Assembly (NCBI GenBank): GCA_014302835.1 | Contig: CP060294.1 | Coordinates: 62,001-126,000 of the forward strand | DNA length: 64,000 nt | Reading direction: 5' to 3' | From: Pedobacter sp. PAMC26386 | GTDB taxonomy: Bacteria > Bacteroidota > Bacteroidia > Sphingobacteriales > Sphingobacteriaceae | The notes under the pieces: model-generated | What the model was told of the DNA's origin: nothing | Database searches by the model: none | What the model saw: the letters and a program-made list of their open reading frames with translations, nothing else | Made by a program: the position numbers and the translations under genes | Shown here: piece by piece, positions 17,770-26,078 of the stretch | Layout: every line of letters starts with the position of its first letter | Numbering within the stretch: position 1 is the stretch's first letter

Positions 17770-18498
17770 ATGTACGCAGTATTTAAACGCGAATTATTCA
17801 GTTTATTAAATTCATTAATGGCATACATCACTATTGGTGTATTCTTGTTAGTTTCCGGTCTGCTTCTTTGGTTTTTTCCGGATACTTCGATTCTTGAATA
17901 TGGTTATGCTGAGCTGAACGGCTTTTTTAGCCTCACTCCATTTTTATTTATGTTTTTAATCCCTGCAATGACTATGCGTTCGTTCGCAGAAGAGCGGAGG
18001 GAGGGGACTTATATTTTATTAGCCAGCAGACCGCTAACTGACTGGCAAATTATTCTGGCTAAATATTTCGCTTGTCTGACGCTGGTTTTTTTCGCACTCA
18101 TCCCTACTTTATTATATTACTATTCGATCACACAGCTTGGTTTGCCCAAAGGCAATATTGACGGGGGTGCAGTTGCAGGTTCTTATATCGGTTTATTATT
18201 ATTAGGAGCAACCTTTGCTGCTATTGGCATTTTTGCTTCATCGGTCACTAAAAACCAGGTTATTGCATTCGCAGTAGCTGTTTTATTATCTTTTATTGCC
18301 TACAGTGGTTTTGATTCTCTGGGTAAAATATTTGCTTCCACCATACTTGAAGACATATTTGTCTGGTTAAGTATCAATGCGCATTTTCAATCAATGAGCA
18401 GAGGTGTACTCGATACCCGGGACCTGGTTTATTTTATCACTTTTATTTTAGCGTTCCTGGGGATAACCCGTATGGTGATAGGAGGTAGAAAATGGTAA
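17770..18498 (+). CDS. gldF: Gliding motility ABC transporter permease GldF
   Basis: Membrane subunit of the Gld ABC transporter. The 242-aa protein has six hydrophobic segments (about residues 15-35, 55-72, 102-122, 142-165, 175-195 and 218-236) and the cytoplasmic motif SFAEERREGTYILLASRPL, characteristic of ABC-2 permeases that couple to a NatA-type ATPase. Its end overlaps the start of gldG by 7 nt, so the two are translationally coupled. The ATPase gldA is upstream but not adjacent. Confidence 0.88.
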   Translation: MYAVFKRELFSLLNSLMAYITIGVFLLVSGLLLWFFPDTSILEYGYAELNGFFSLTPFLFMFLIPAMTMRSFAEERREGTYILLASRPLTDWQIILAKYFACLTLVFFALIPTLLYYYSITQLGLPKGNIDGGAVAGSYIGLLLLGATFAAIGIFASSVTKNQVIAFAVAVLLSFIAYSGFDSLGKIFASTILEDIFVWLSINAHFQSMSRGVLDTRDLVYFITFILAFLGITRMVIGGRKW

Positions 18499-20159
18499 AT
18501 AAGAAAGTTTTTCTTTTTGCTGTCCTGCTGATTGTAGCGAATATAACAGCCAACTACTTTTATACACGTTTTGATTTTACGAAAGAAAAAAGGTTTACAC
18601 TTAACCCCAAAACCAAAACAGTTTTAGACAAAGCAAAACAGCAGGTTACGATTACTGTATTTTTAGATGGCGAACTTCCTGCCGCTTTTAAACGGTTACA
18701 ACGGGCGACAGCCGATTTGTTGAATGATTATAAAGCTAATTCTGCTGTTAAAATTAAAGTTGTTTTTACAGATCCGATAATTGGGCTGGCACAACAGGAG
18801 CAGGATACCGTTTTAAATCATTTATACCAGATTGGCATTGAACCAACGAATCTGAATATTAAAAACGATGCTGGTTTTACACAGAAAACAATCTTCCCGA
18901 TGGCTATTGTACAAGCAGGAGACAGGCAGATTTCTGTTAAATTGCTTCAAAATCTTGACGCAGGTGGCAATTATGAAGAGAATATCAATAACTCAATTCA
19001 AAATCTGGAATATGTTTTTACCTCTGCAATTAAAAAAGTAAGTACAGGAGAGAATCCACGAATTGGTTTTACGGAAGGAAATGGAGAGCCATCAGATTTA
19101 TATTTAAGTGATGCCATGAAATCTTTAGCTGATAGTTATGAAGTGGGGCGTGTAGACTTGAATCAGATCAGTAAAAAAGGGTTAGATAAACTTAAAATTC
19201 TTTTCATCACCAAGCCCCAGCAGGAGTTTTCGGAAGCTGTAAAATACAAAATCAATTATTTTGTAATGAATGGAGGCAGGATGGTCTGGAGTATTGACCA
19301 GGTAAGCGCCAGTCTGGATAGTTTGCGCGGTAAAGGAGAACAACTGGCTTTTAACAATAAGCTGAATCTGGATGATATGCTGTTTATATATGGCGCAAGG
19401 ATTAATTATAACCTGGTGGCTGATTTAAATTGCGCAGAGATTCCAGTGGCGATGAGTGGCGGGGCGCAGCGCGATGTCCAAATGGCACCGTGGATTTATT
19501 ATCCTGTATTGCTGCCAGATACTTCCAATAATATAGTTAGAAATATTGATGGAGTTAAAACTGAGTTTTTAAGTACGGTAGATACTATTGGGATCAAAGG
19601 TGTACGTAAAACTCCACTTCTTCGTACTTCTCCTTACCATATCCTTTACAATACACCAAAACTTTTATCCTTAGGCGTTGTTGCCGAAGTACCTGACCAG
19701 AAACTGTATTCGAACCGTCCGCAAAATGCGGCAGTGCTACTGGAAGGGACATTTCCTTCTGTGTTTGTAAACCGCGCTGTTCCGGCGGGAATTACAGAGA
19801 GTTACGGCACCGCAGCGCAAAGTAAAAACACCAAAATGATTGTAATTGGTGATGGCGATATTTTTCTAAACCAGGTAAGTGCACGCGATGGATCTGTTTT
19901 TCCGCTTGGTTTTGACCGGTACACCCAAAGGAATTTTGGGAACAAGGCTTTTCTATTAAATGTTGCAGATTATTTGTCTAGTGACGATAATTTGATCGAA
20001 TTAAGGAATAAAGAGGTCAAGGTCAGGCTGCTGGATAAACAGCTTTTAAGACAATCAAAAACTAAATGGCAGTTTATTAACCTTATATTGCCATTATTAC
20101 TGTTAATATCGTTCGCAATTTTTCAACATTATTACCGCAAGTATAAGTATGCAAGGTAA
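18492..20159 (+). CDS. gldG: Gliding motility ABC transporter substrate-binding protein GldG
   Basis: A 555-aa protein with one N-terminal transmembrane anchor (about residues 5-24), a large extracytoplasmic region and a C-terminal transmembrane helix (about 530-548, INLILPLLLLISFAIF) followed by a short basic tail. This is the GldG/IFT-like design (ABC-type_uncharacterised family). The N-terminal sequence FDFTKEKRFTLNPKTK is characteristic. With GldF and GldA it should make one transporter whose cargo is unknown. Confidence 0.88.
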   Translation: MVNKKVFLFAVLLIVANITANYFYTRFDFTKEKRFTLNPKTKTVLDKAKQQVTITVFLDGELPAAFKRLQRATADLLNDYKANSAVKIKVVFTDPIIGLAQQEQDTVLNHLYQIGIEPTNLNIKNDAGFTQKTIFPMAIVQAGDRQISVKLLQNLDAGGNYEENINNSIQNLEYVFTSAIKKVSTGENPRIGFTEGNGEPSDLYLSDAMKSLADSYEVGRVDLNQISKKGLDKLKILFITKPQQEFSEAVKYKINYFVMNGGRMVWSIDQVSASLDSLRGKGEQLAFNNKLNLDDMLFIYGARINYNLVADLNCAEIPVAMSGGAQRDVQMAPWIYYPVLLPDTSNNIVRNIDGVKTEFLSTVDTIGIKGVRKTPLLRTSPYHILYNTPKLLSLGVVAEVPDQKLYSNRPQNAAVLLEGTFPSVFVNRAVPAGITESYGTAAQSKNTKMIVIGDGDIFLNQVSARDGSVFPLGFDRYTQRNFGNKAFLLNVADYLSSDDNLIELRNKEVKVRLLDKQLLRQSKTKWQFINLILPLLLLISFAIFQHYYRKYKYAR

Positions 20160-20165
20160 TTTTTA

Positions 20166-20173
20166 TATTTTTG
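20166..20173 (+). promoter_or_regulatory. Promoter -7 box of dnaN
   Basis: TATTTTTG is a perfect TAnnTTTG match, 20 nt before the dnaN ATG and 6 nt after the gldG stop. It separates the housekeeping clamp gene transcriptionally from gldFG. Confidence 0.55.
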
Positions 20174-20193
20174 AGAACTGACAAGATCATATT

Positions 20194-21318
20194 ATGAGAT
20201 TTATTGTATCCACATCAACGCTATTAAAACATTTACAAACGGTTAATGGTGCTTCAAGCAGCAGTACTGTTTTGCCGATACTGGAAAACTTCCTTTTCGA
20301 GATTAAAGACGGAAGTTTAACTATTTCTGCTACAGATTTGCAGACAAGTATGACTACTTCTTTACCAGTTGAATCTAAAGAAGGCGGAAAAGTTGCTGTA
20401 CCTTCAAGAATCTTATTAGATACTTTGAAAACACTTCCTGATCAGCCTATTTCTTTCAACATTGATGATGCTACATTTTCTATTGAGATTAGTGCGGGTG
20501 ATGGAAAGTACAAACTGAGTGGTGAAAATGGAGATGATTTTCCTAAAATTCCAGTAGTGGAAAATGCTTCTTCGGTAAACTTGCCTGCTTCAGTTTTGAC
20601 AGAAGCGATTACCAAAACTATTTTCGCTGTAAGTAATGACGAACTTCGTCCGGCAATGACTGGAGTTTATTGCCAGTTATCTGATCAGTTTATCACTTTT
20701 GTTGCTACTGATGCACACAAATTGGTAAGATACAGACGTATGGATAGCAAAGCAGATAAAACTGCCTCTTTTATTCTGCCTAAAAAAGCATTGACTTTAT
20801 TAAAAGCGGCTTTACCTTCAACAGATATTAATGTGTCAGTAGATTATAATGCGACCAGTGCATTCTTTAAATTTGAGAATATCAACCTGGTTTGCCGTTT
20901 AATTGATGAGCGTTATCCTGACTATGAAGCAGTAATTCCTGCTAACAATCCTAATAAATTGATTATTGACAGGGCTTTATTCCTGAATACATTACGCCGC
21001 GTGGTTATTTTTGCAAATAAAACAACACACCAGGTAAGATTGAAAATCAACGGAAGTGAGTTAAACATTTCTTCTGAAGATCTTGATTTTGCAAATGAGG
21101 CTCATGAGCGCTTAAGCTGTCAATATGAAGGTGAAGATCTTGAAATCGGTTTTAATGCCCGTTTCCTGATTGAAATGTTAAGTAACCTTTCTGGTGAGGA
21201 AGTAACTCTGGAGCTTTCAACACCTAACCGTGCTGGTTTATTGATTCCTCAAACCAATAATGAAAACGAAGATGTCCTTATGCTGGTTATGCCAGTTATG
21301 CTGAACAACTATAATTAA
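20194..21318 (+). CDS. dnaN: DNA polymerase III beta subunit (sliding clamp)
   Basis: The 374-aa ring-forming processivity clamp of the replicase, of standard length and with three repeated clamp domains (about 1-125, 128-248 and 250-374). Diagnostic segments are LPILENFLFE, FVATDAHKLVRYRR and the C-terminal LMLVMPVMLNNYN. No dnaA or origin-like DNA is seen around it, in line with the scattered layout of replication genes in this phylum. Confidence 0.97.
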   Translation: MRFIVSTSTLLKHLQTVNGASSSSTVLPILENFLFEIKDGSLTISATDLQTSMTTSLPVESKEGGKVAVPSRILLDTLKTLPDQPISFNIDDATFSIEISAGDGKYKLSGENGDDFPKIPVVENASSVNLPASVLTEAITKTIFAVSNDELRPAMTGVYCQLSDQFITFVATDAHKLVRYRRMDSKADKTASFILPKKALTLLKAALPSTDINVSVDYNATSAFFKFENINLVCRLIDERYPDYEAVIPANNPNKLIIDRALFLNTLRRVVIFANKTTHQVRLKINGSELNISSEDLDFANEAHERLSCQYEGEDLEIGFNARFLIEMLSNLSGEEVTLELSTPNRAGLLIPQTNNENEDVLMLVMPVMLNNYN

Positions 21319-21339
21319 TTTTATATAATAAATTATCTG

Positions 21340-21380
21340 AACGTCATTATACGCGAAAATAAACACGCTATAATGACGTT
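21340..21380. terminator. Strong hairpin after dnaN
   Basis: AACGTCATTATA (21340-21351) and TATAATGACGTT (21369-21380) are perfect reverse complements, with additional inner CG pairs. It closes the dnaN transcript just before the DedA gene. No long T run follows, so it may act as an mRNA-stabilising or attenuating hairpin in place of a classical terminator. Confidence 0.65.
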
Positions 21381-21394
21381 TGCTATGATACACT

Positions 21395-22054
21395 ATGGAC
21401 ATCATCAATCAGCTGATACAATTTATTCTGCACACAGATGTAGAATTGGTTAAGCTGGTAAGTAATTACCAGACTTGGACCTATCTTATTTTATTCCTTA
21501 TTATTTTTGCCGAAACGGGATTTGTTGTAACTCCGTTTTTACCTGGGGATTCTATGTTGTTTGCTGTAGGCGCATTGATTGCAAAAGGGAATACCGGCCT
21601 GGATATCTGGCTGATGTTTCTGATTCTGGCAATTGCTGCTATCTTAGGTAATAGCTTAAATTACCGTCTGGGTAGCTTTTTTGGAGTGAAAGTCTTCAAA
21701 GAAGGGAATAAAATCTTAAAACTTGAATATTATAATAAATCACATATGTTCTTTGAGAAACATGGCGGTAAAGCAATAATATTCAGTCGTTTTCTGCCGA
21801 TTTTCAGAACGATAGCTCCTTTTGTAGCAGGTGTAGCAAAAATGCCATTTGGCAGGTTCACTTATTACAACATCATTGGTGGTATAGGATGGATTGCCAG
21901 CTTATTGTTTGCAGGATTTTTACTGGGACAGATTCCCGTAGTCAGAGATAATTTCTCTATCGTTATCCTGTTTATTGCAGTTGTAACGTTTGCACCAGTA
22001 ATCTTTGCAGCGGTAAAATCAAGATTCAAATCAAAAGACATAGTAGAGAGCTAG
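21395..22054 (+). CDS. DedA family (VTT-domain) membrane protein
   Basis: A 219-aa inner-membrane protein of the DedA/SNARE-associated family, which includes undecaprenyl-phosphate and phospholipid flippases. It shows the characteristic FAETGFVVTPFLPGDSMLFAVGAL (glutamate and PGD motif, about residues 38-61), the LGNSLNYRLG segment, and the FSRFLPIFRTIAPFVAGVAKMPFGRF amphipathic motif with conserved arginines. Its stop codon overlaps the stop of the convergent gene (CTAG). Confidence 0.93.
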   Translation: MDIINQLIQFILHTDVELVKLVSNYQTWTYLILFLIIFAETGFVVTPFLPGDSMLFAVGALIAKGNTGLDIWLMFLILAIAAILGNSLNYRLGSFFGVKVFKEGNKILKLEYYNKSHMFFEKHGGKAIIFSRFLPIFRTIAPFVAGVAKMPFGRFTYYNIIGGIGWIASLLFAGFLLGQIPVVRDNFSIVILFIAVVTFAPVIFAAVKSRFKSKDIVES

Positions 22055-23040
22055 TTCTCTCTACCTATAATTTTTCCAGAGCTGAACTTCTTGTTCAGCT
22101 CTTTTAATTCCCGCTCTGCTTCCTTTTTTGATAAGCGCTCTGGTTTTCTTCCTGCCGTATCCGGTAATATTTTAATCATCTTTTCCAATACTGGTTGTCC
22201 GGCATCCACCCATGCTGAATACCAAAAAGAACCTATAGTCAATATGGAAGCACGCATTTGCTGTTCGACCATTTTATTCATCCCGCTATGATAAGCGGTT
22301 GCATAAGCTAATGCATATTGTCTGACTACTTGTTTATTCCTTTTAGCGTAGCTGTATTTCCGGTAAGCGGGAAAGCTGCGGTTTAAATCGGCTTCTATAG
22401 CCAAAACACTGTCAACGAGCAGATGAGTATGACTGATTATTTTCCAGGTTTCTTTGAGCGGATCATCAATGTAAACGGCTCTTCCAACTAAGAAACTATA
22501 CTGTTCCGCAAATAATTCTGGTAACTGGCTTTCCCAGAATGCATGAATACCGATTTGATTACTGAGTTGTCCGTTATGGTTTTCGGTAGTATGTAAAGGG
22601 ACATGAGCATCTGCGAGGTAATGCCCTAGAAAAGCAGCATTTGTCAGAATTCTTATGGAGTCTTTTTCTTTAAAAGCTTTGACCAGTTGATAATAGGTGC
22701 GTTGAATCTGCCAGGGTAGTATGCCGTTTTTAGCTAATTTGCTGATTCCGTATTTTTTTACGGCATCGTTCCATTTCCGGGGGATACTGTCAATCTGATC
22801 TTCATATACTTCTACATCCAGATAATGTCTGGGGGCTTCTGCGGTATCCGCATAACGCCTTTTATCTGCATCAATGGCATGATCTGCAAGATATCTGATA
22901 TTGGATTTGTAAAACCTGCTCATTCCAGGGGGGAGAGTGAACACAGCGAGCCGGTTAATGCGGATATGTGCAAAGAAGCCCCATGAGCTTGTCAGCTGGG
23001 TGAGCATTAAAAGAACTACGAAAATGAAAAGACCTTTCAT
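22051..23040 (-). CDS. Zinc-dependent phospholipase C/S1-P1 nuclease-like secreted protein
   Basis: A 329-aa exported protein. After the signal peptide the sequence begins SSWGFFAHIRINRLAV. A Trp followed by His is the pattern of the trinuclear zinc site in the phospholipase C and S1/P1 nuclease superfamily, where the mature N-terminal Trp is a zinc ligand. Further candidate ligands are in LADHAIDAD (about residue 53), AAFLGHYLADAHVPLH (about 133-148) and GIHAFWE. Whether it cuts phospholipid or nucleic acid cannot be decided from sequence. It overlaps dedA tail to tail by 4 nt. Confidence 0.82.
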   Translation of the reverse strand: MKGLFIFVVLLMLTQLTSSWGFFAHIRINRLAVFTLPPGMSRFYKSNIRYLADHAIDADKRRYADTAEAPRHYLDVEVYEDQIDSIPRKWNDAVKKYGISKLAKNGILPWQIQRTYYQLVKAFKEKDSIRILTNAAFLGHYLADAHVPLHTTENHNGQLSNQIGIHAFWESQLPELFAEQYSFLVGRAVYIDDPLKETWKIISHTHLLVDSVLAIEADLNRSFPAYRKYSYAKRNKQVVRQYALAYATAYHSGMNKMVEQQMRASILTIGSFWYSAWVDAGQPVLEKMIKILPDTAGRKPERLSKKEAERELKELNKKFSSGKIIGREN

Positions 23041-23078
23041 TTTCGTAAAACTAGTTCTAATCTGGAATTTCCAGGTAA

Positions 23079-24935
23079 TTAATCTATTGCTTTTCCTTTC
23101 ATAGCTTTAGAAACAGCCATGTCCATTAACCGCTCCGCAAAAGGGCGGGTAAATTCATTCAGCTCATCTGCTTTTTTAAGGATAATATCTTTATCGCCCG
23201 TGACTAAAGTATCTTTTAAAGCAGTGATGTATATTTTTGTATTCTCTAACTCTTCTGCGGTTAGTACAAAGCCATTTTTATCAATAAAGCGCTCTGCTGT
23301 ATAAACCAGCTGTTCGCCTTCGCCACGAGCTTCAATCAGCATTCTTTGTGCTACATCGCTTTTAGCATGGGTAATACTATCGATCAGCATTTTTTCTACT
23401 GTATCATCTGTAAGACCGTAACTTGGGGTAATGTCTATTTCCTGTTTCACACCTGAACGTAATTCAATAGCCTGAACAGTTAAGATTCCATCAGCATTCA
23501 GGATGAAGTTAATATCTACTTTCGGTAATCCAGCTGGCATGGAAGGAATCCCTTTTAAATCAAATTCTGCTAATTTCCGGTTTTCCTGAACCAGGTCGCG
23601 TTCTCCCTGGTAAACGGAGATTTTCATGTTCACCTGACCATCAATAGAAGTGGTGTACTGTCTGCCGGCTTTGGTAGGTACCTTTGCATTTCTGGCAATG
23701 ATGACATCCATTAATCCGCCCATGGTTTCAATTCCAAGAGAAAGTGGGGTTACGTCCAGTAAAAGTATATCTGAGCGGTTACCTGCGAGGATATCGGCCT
23801 GTATAGCTGCACCCAAAGCAACCACTTCATCCGGATTAATCTGGTCGTGCGGCTGACGACCAAAGAATTCTGCTACCTGTGCTTTGACATAAGGTGTACG
23901 GGTAGATCCGCCTACCATAACTACTTCGTCAATGTCTGCTATTGTTAATTTAGCATCTTTTAATGCTTGTTTGCAGGAGTTCAGGGTTTCCGTGACTTTT
24001 GCTTCAATTAGCTGCTGAAAGGTATGTCTGTCAAGGGTGTACCAGATATCTCCGGATTTTTCATTGAACAGGTTTTGGGTACTTAATGCTTTTTTCGCTT
24101 CTTCAGCTTTTAAACGAAGCGTTTGCATCAGACCTGAGTCTGCGGCTAATGCAGCCGTATCTAAATTATTTTTCTCAATCCAGTAATGAACAATTGCACG
24201 ATCGAAATCATCGCCACCCAGGAAAGTATTTCCATTGGTGGAAAGCACTTCAAATATGCCGTTTTGAATAGCAAGGATCGAAACATCAAATGTTCCGCCC
24301 CCTAAATCGTAAACTGCAATCGTTTTTTGAGTTGTAGGGTCAAGACCGATTCCGTAAGCTAAACTTGCAGCGGTAGGCTCATTCACAATTCTTAAAACAT
24401 CTAATCCCGCTAAACGGCCAGCATCTCTTGTTGCTTGACGCTGGCTATCATTGAAATAAGCGGGAACGGTAATTACAGCGCGGTTAACCGGTGTTTTTAG
24501 CGCATGTTCTGCCCTGGCTTTCAATTCTTTTAAAATCTCTGCTGATAATTCAATAGGGGTGTAAAATTTATCGCCTGCCTGGATTTTAACTAGTGCATCG
24601 TTGCCTTCATCTATTAGTTTGTAAGAGAAGGTATCCTGATGACCGGCAATGTCTTTATAGGAACGGCCTAGTAAACGTTTAACAGAAAATATGGTGTTAG
24701 CTGGGTCTGTAATCAGAAATTCTCTGGCTTCATTACCCACCAAGGTATCACCTGCAGCATTAAAATGAACAATAGAAGGGACTAACAGTCCTTTTCCAGT
24801 GTCATTGATAACTTTAGGATTTTTGTCAGGGTCGATAAAAGCAACCAGACTATTGGTTGTGCCTAAATCAATACCTACAATGATCTCTTCTTTTTGTAAA
24901 GAACCTGTTGCCAGGTTGATGGATATCTTTGCCAT
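23079..24935 (-). CDS. hscA: Hsp70-family chaperone, HscA-like
   Basis: An ATP-dependent chaperone, most like HscA, which helps transfer Fe-S clusters from the scaffold IscU. At 618 aa it matches HscA (616 in E. coli), not DnaK (about 638), and the N-terminus and ITDPANTIFSVKRLLGRS resemble HscA. ATPase motifs are GIDLGTTNS (residues 20-28), YDLGGGTFDVSIL and the substrate-binding domain start LLLDVTPLSLGIE. A perfect -7 box TAGATTTG lies 8 nt before the ATG. The probable partners fdx and iscX are at 40.5 kb. Confidence 0.85.
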   Translation of the reverse strand: MAKISINLATGSLQKEEIIVGIDLGTTNSLVAFIDPDKNPKVINDTGKGLLVPSIVHFNAAGDTLVGNEAREFLITDPANTIFSVKRLLGRSYKDIAGHQDTFSYKLIDEGNDALVKIQAGDKFYTPIELSAEILKELKARAEHALKTPVNRAVITVPAYFNDSQRQATRDAGRLAGLDVLRIVNEPTAASLAYGIGLDPTTQKTIAVYDLGGGTFDVSILAIQNGIFEVLSTNGNTFLGGDDFDRAIVHYWIEKNNLDTAALAADSGLMQTLRLKAEEAKKALSTQNLFNEKSGDIWYTLDRHTFQQLIEAKVTETLNSCKQALKDAKLTIADIDEVVMVGGSTRTPYVKAQVAEFFGRQPHDQINPDEVVALGAAIQADILAGNRSDILLLDVTPLSLGIETMGGLMDVIIARNAKVPTKAGRQYTTSIDGQVNMKISVYQGERDLVQENRKLAEFDLKGIPSMPAGLPKVDINFILNADGILTVQAIELRSGVKQEIDITPSYGLTDDTVEKMLIDSITHAKSDVAQRMLIEARGEGEQLVYTAERFIDKNGFVLTAEELENTKIYITALKDTLVTGDKDIILKKADELNEFTRPFAERLMDMAVSKAMKGKAID

Positions 24936-24943
24936 AATTACGG

Positions 24944-24951
24944 CAAATCTA
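24944..24951 (-). promoter_or_regulatory. Promoter -7 box of hscA
   Basis: Minus strand TAGATTTG is a perfect TAnnTTTG match with 8 nt to the hscA ATG. It lies in the 41-nt gap after the DUF3810 gene, so hscA probably has its own very short-leader transcript. Confidence 0.6.
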
Positions 24952-24976
24952 GGAATGTTTTGTCCTTTTTACTGTA

Positions 24977-26077
24977 TTAGGGTTGTAATGTTTTATCCAA
25001 TTCCTTTTTATGCAGGTTAAATATCCATAAAACGATGTCCTGATAACTGTCCATCCCTTTTTTCTGGTTGTTGATTTTAAGGAATTTGTCAAAGGCAACA
25101 CCAAAATATCCCGACATATCTGAGTTGTATTTTTTCCAGAATTCCTGCTCCTGAAGGAAATCAGTAAGTGTAGCCTTATTTATTTTTTTAAAGAGCAGGG
25201 CAAAGTCTTCAGGAGATTTAATCCTGATTTCGAAAAGGACGTTGCGTAGGATATTATAATACCCCGAGTATTGAAAATTGAGATCTGCACTTTGGATACT
25301 GACCAAATAACCTACCAGATTGGCTTCATCTTCACGGGCAACCCCCAATTCATGAGAAATTTCATGACAAGTGATAAAGGGTAAGTCTATATTAGGAATG
25401 CGCATATTAACATTAGCTTCACCCGATGGGGGAGCAAAGTAGCCTTCTACGCCCATTTTAGTAATAATCAGGTCAAGAATCACGGGCTTTACCGCTGGAA
25501 TTCTGTAAGTGAAAAGGGAATTGGTTCTTGCTAATTTATCGTAAGCAGATTTAGAGCCACTTTCAAGTTCTTTAATATTGAATTCTTTTTGAATGCCTTT
25601 AAGTTTGATTTGCTGCTTAATCGTGTTTATTCGTTTAATGAGGAAATCGCCTAGCAGCACAAGTTCTTTTGTGGTGTATTTTTGATTGCTTATCCCTAAT
25701 TGGCCAGAAATAGATGGACGGGAATAATTCAGACCCCAGAGTATTTTAAATACAATATATAGGATAAGCGTGAAATTAATCAGTTGCAGTGGGAAGAAAA
25801 AATGTAATTGCTGTCCGGGCTTACGGTTCTTTATTTTTCTGACAGCCTTGAAGACGGACCAGACACAGTAAATGATTAAACATAAATAAAGAAAATCGCC
25901 CACCGCAAAAGGAAACGGTGAGCTGATGAAGCGTTGTGCGACCGAAGTCAGCTGGTAAATGCCACCGGAATAAATTGATTCAACCAGTTTGCTGCTTAAT
26001 CCAAAAAGAAAGATCAATAAAGCAATACAGCTTAATATAAATAAAAGGTGGATTTTTGACTTGATCGCTGGATTCAT
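24977..26077 (-). CDS. DUF3810 membrane protein with HExxH metalloprotease motif
   Basis: A 366-aa protein with two or three N-terminal transmembrane segments (about residues 10-30, 52-70 and 95-115) and a soluble C-terminal part. The family name is from memory of its typical features. The segment FITCHEISHELGVAREDEANLVGY contains HEISH with a downstream glutamate, the layout of a gluzincin-type zinc protease (HExxH plus ExxxA/N). Function unknown. It starts 1 nt before the end of pyrC on the same strand, so the two are cotranscribed. Confidence 0.85.
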   Translation of the reverse strand: MNPAIKSKIHLLFILSCIALLIFLFGLSSKLVESIYSGGIYQLTSVAQRFISSPFPFAVGDFLYLCLIIYCVWSVFKAVRKIKNRKPGQQLHFFFPLQLINFTLILYIVFKILWGLNYSRPSISGQLGISNQKYTTKELVLLGDFLIKRINTIKQQIKLKGIQKEFNIKELESGSKSAYDKLARTNSLFTYRIPAVKPVILDLIITKMGVEGYFAPPSGEANVNMRIPNIDLPFITCHEISHELGVAREDEANLVGYLVSIQSADLNFQYSGYYNILRNVLFEIRIKSPEDFALLFKKINKATLTDFLQEQEFWKKYNSDMSGYFGVAFDKFLKINNQKKGMDSYQDIVLWIFNLHKKELDKTLQP

Positions 26078-26078
26078 T

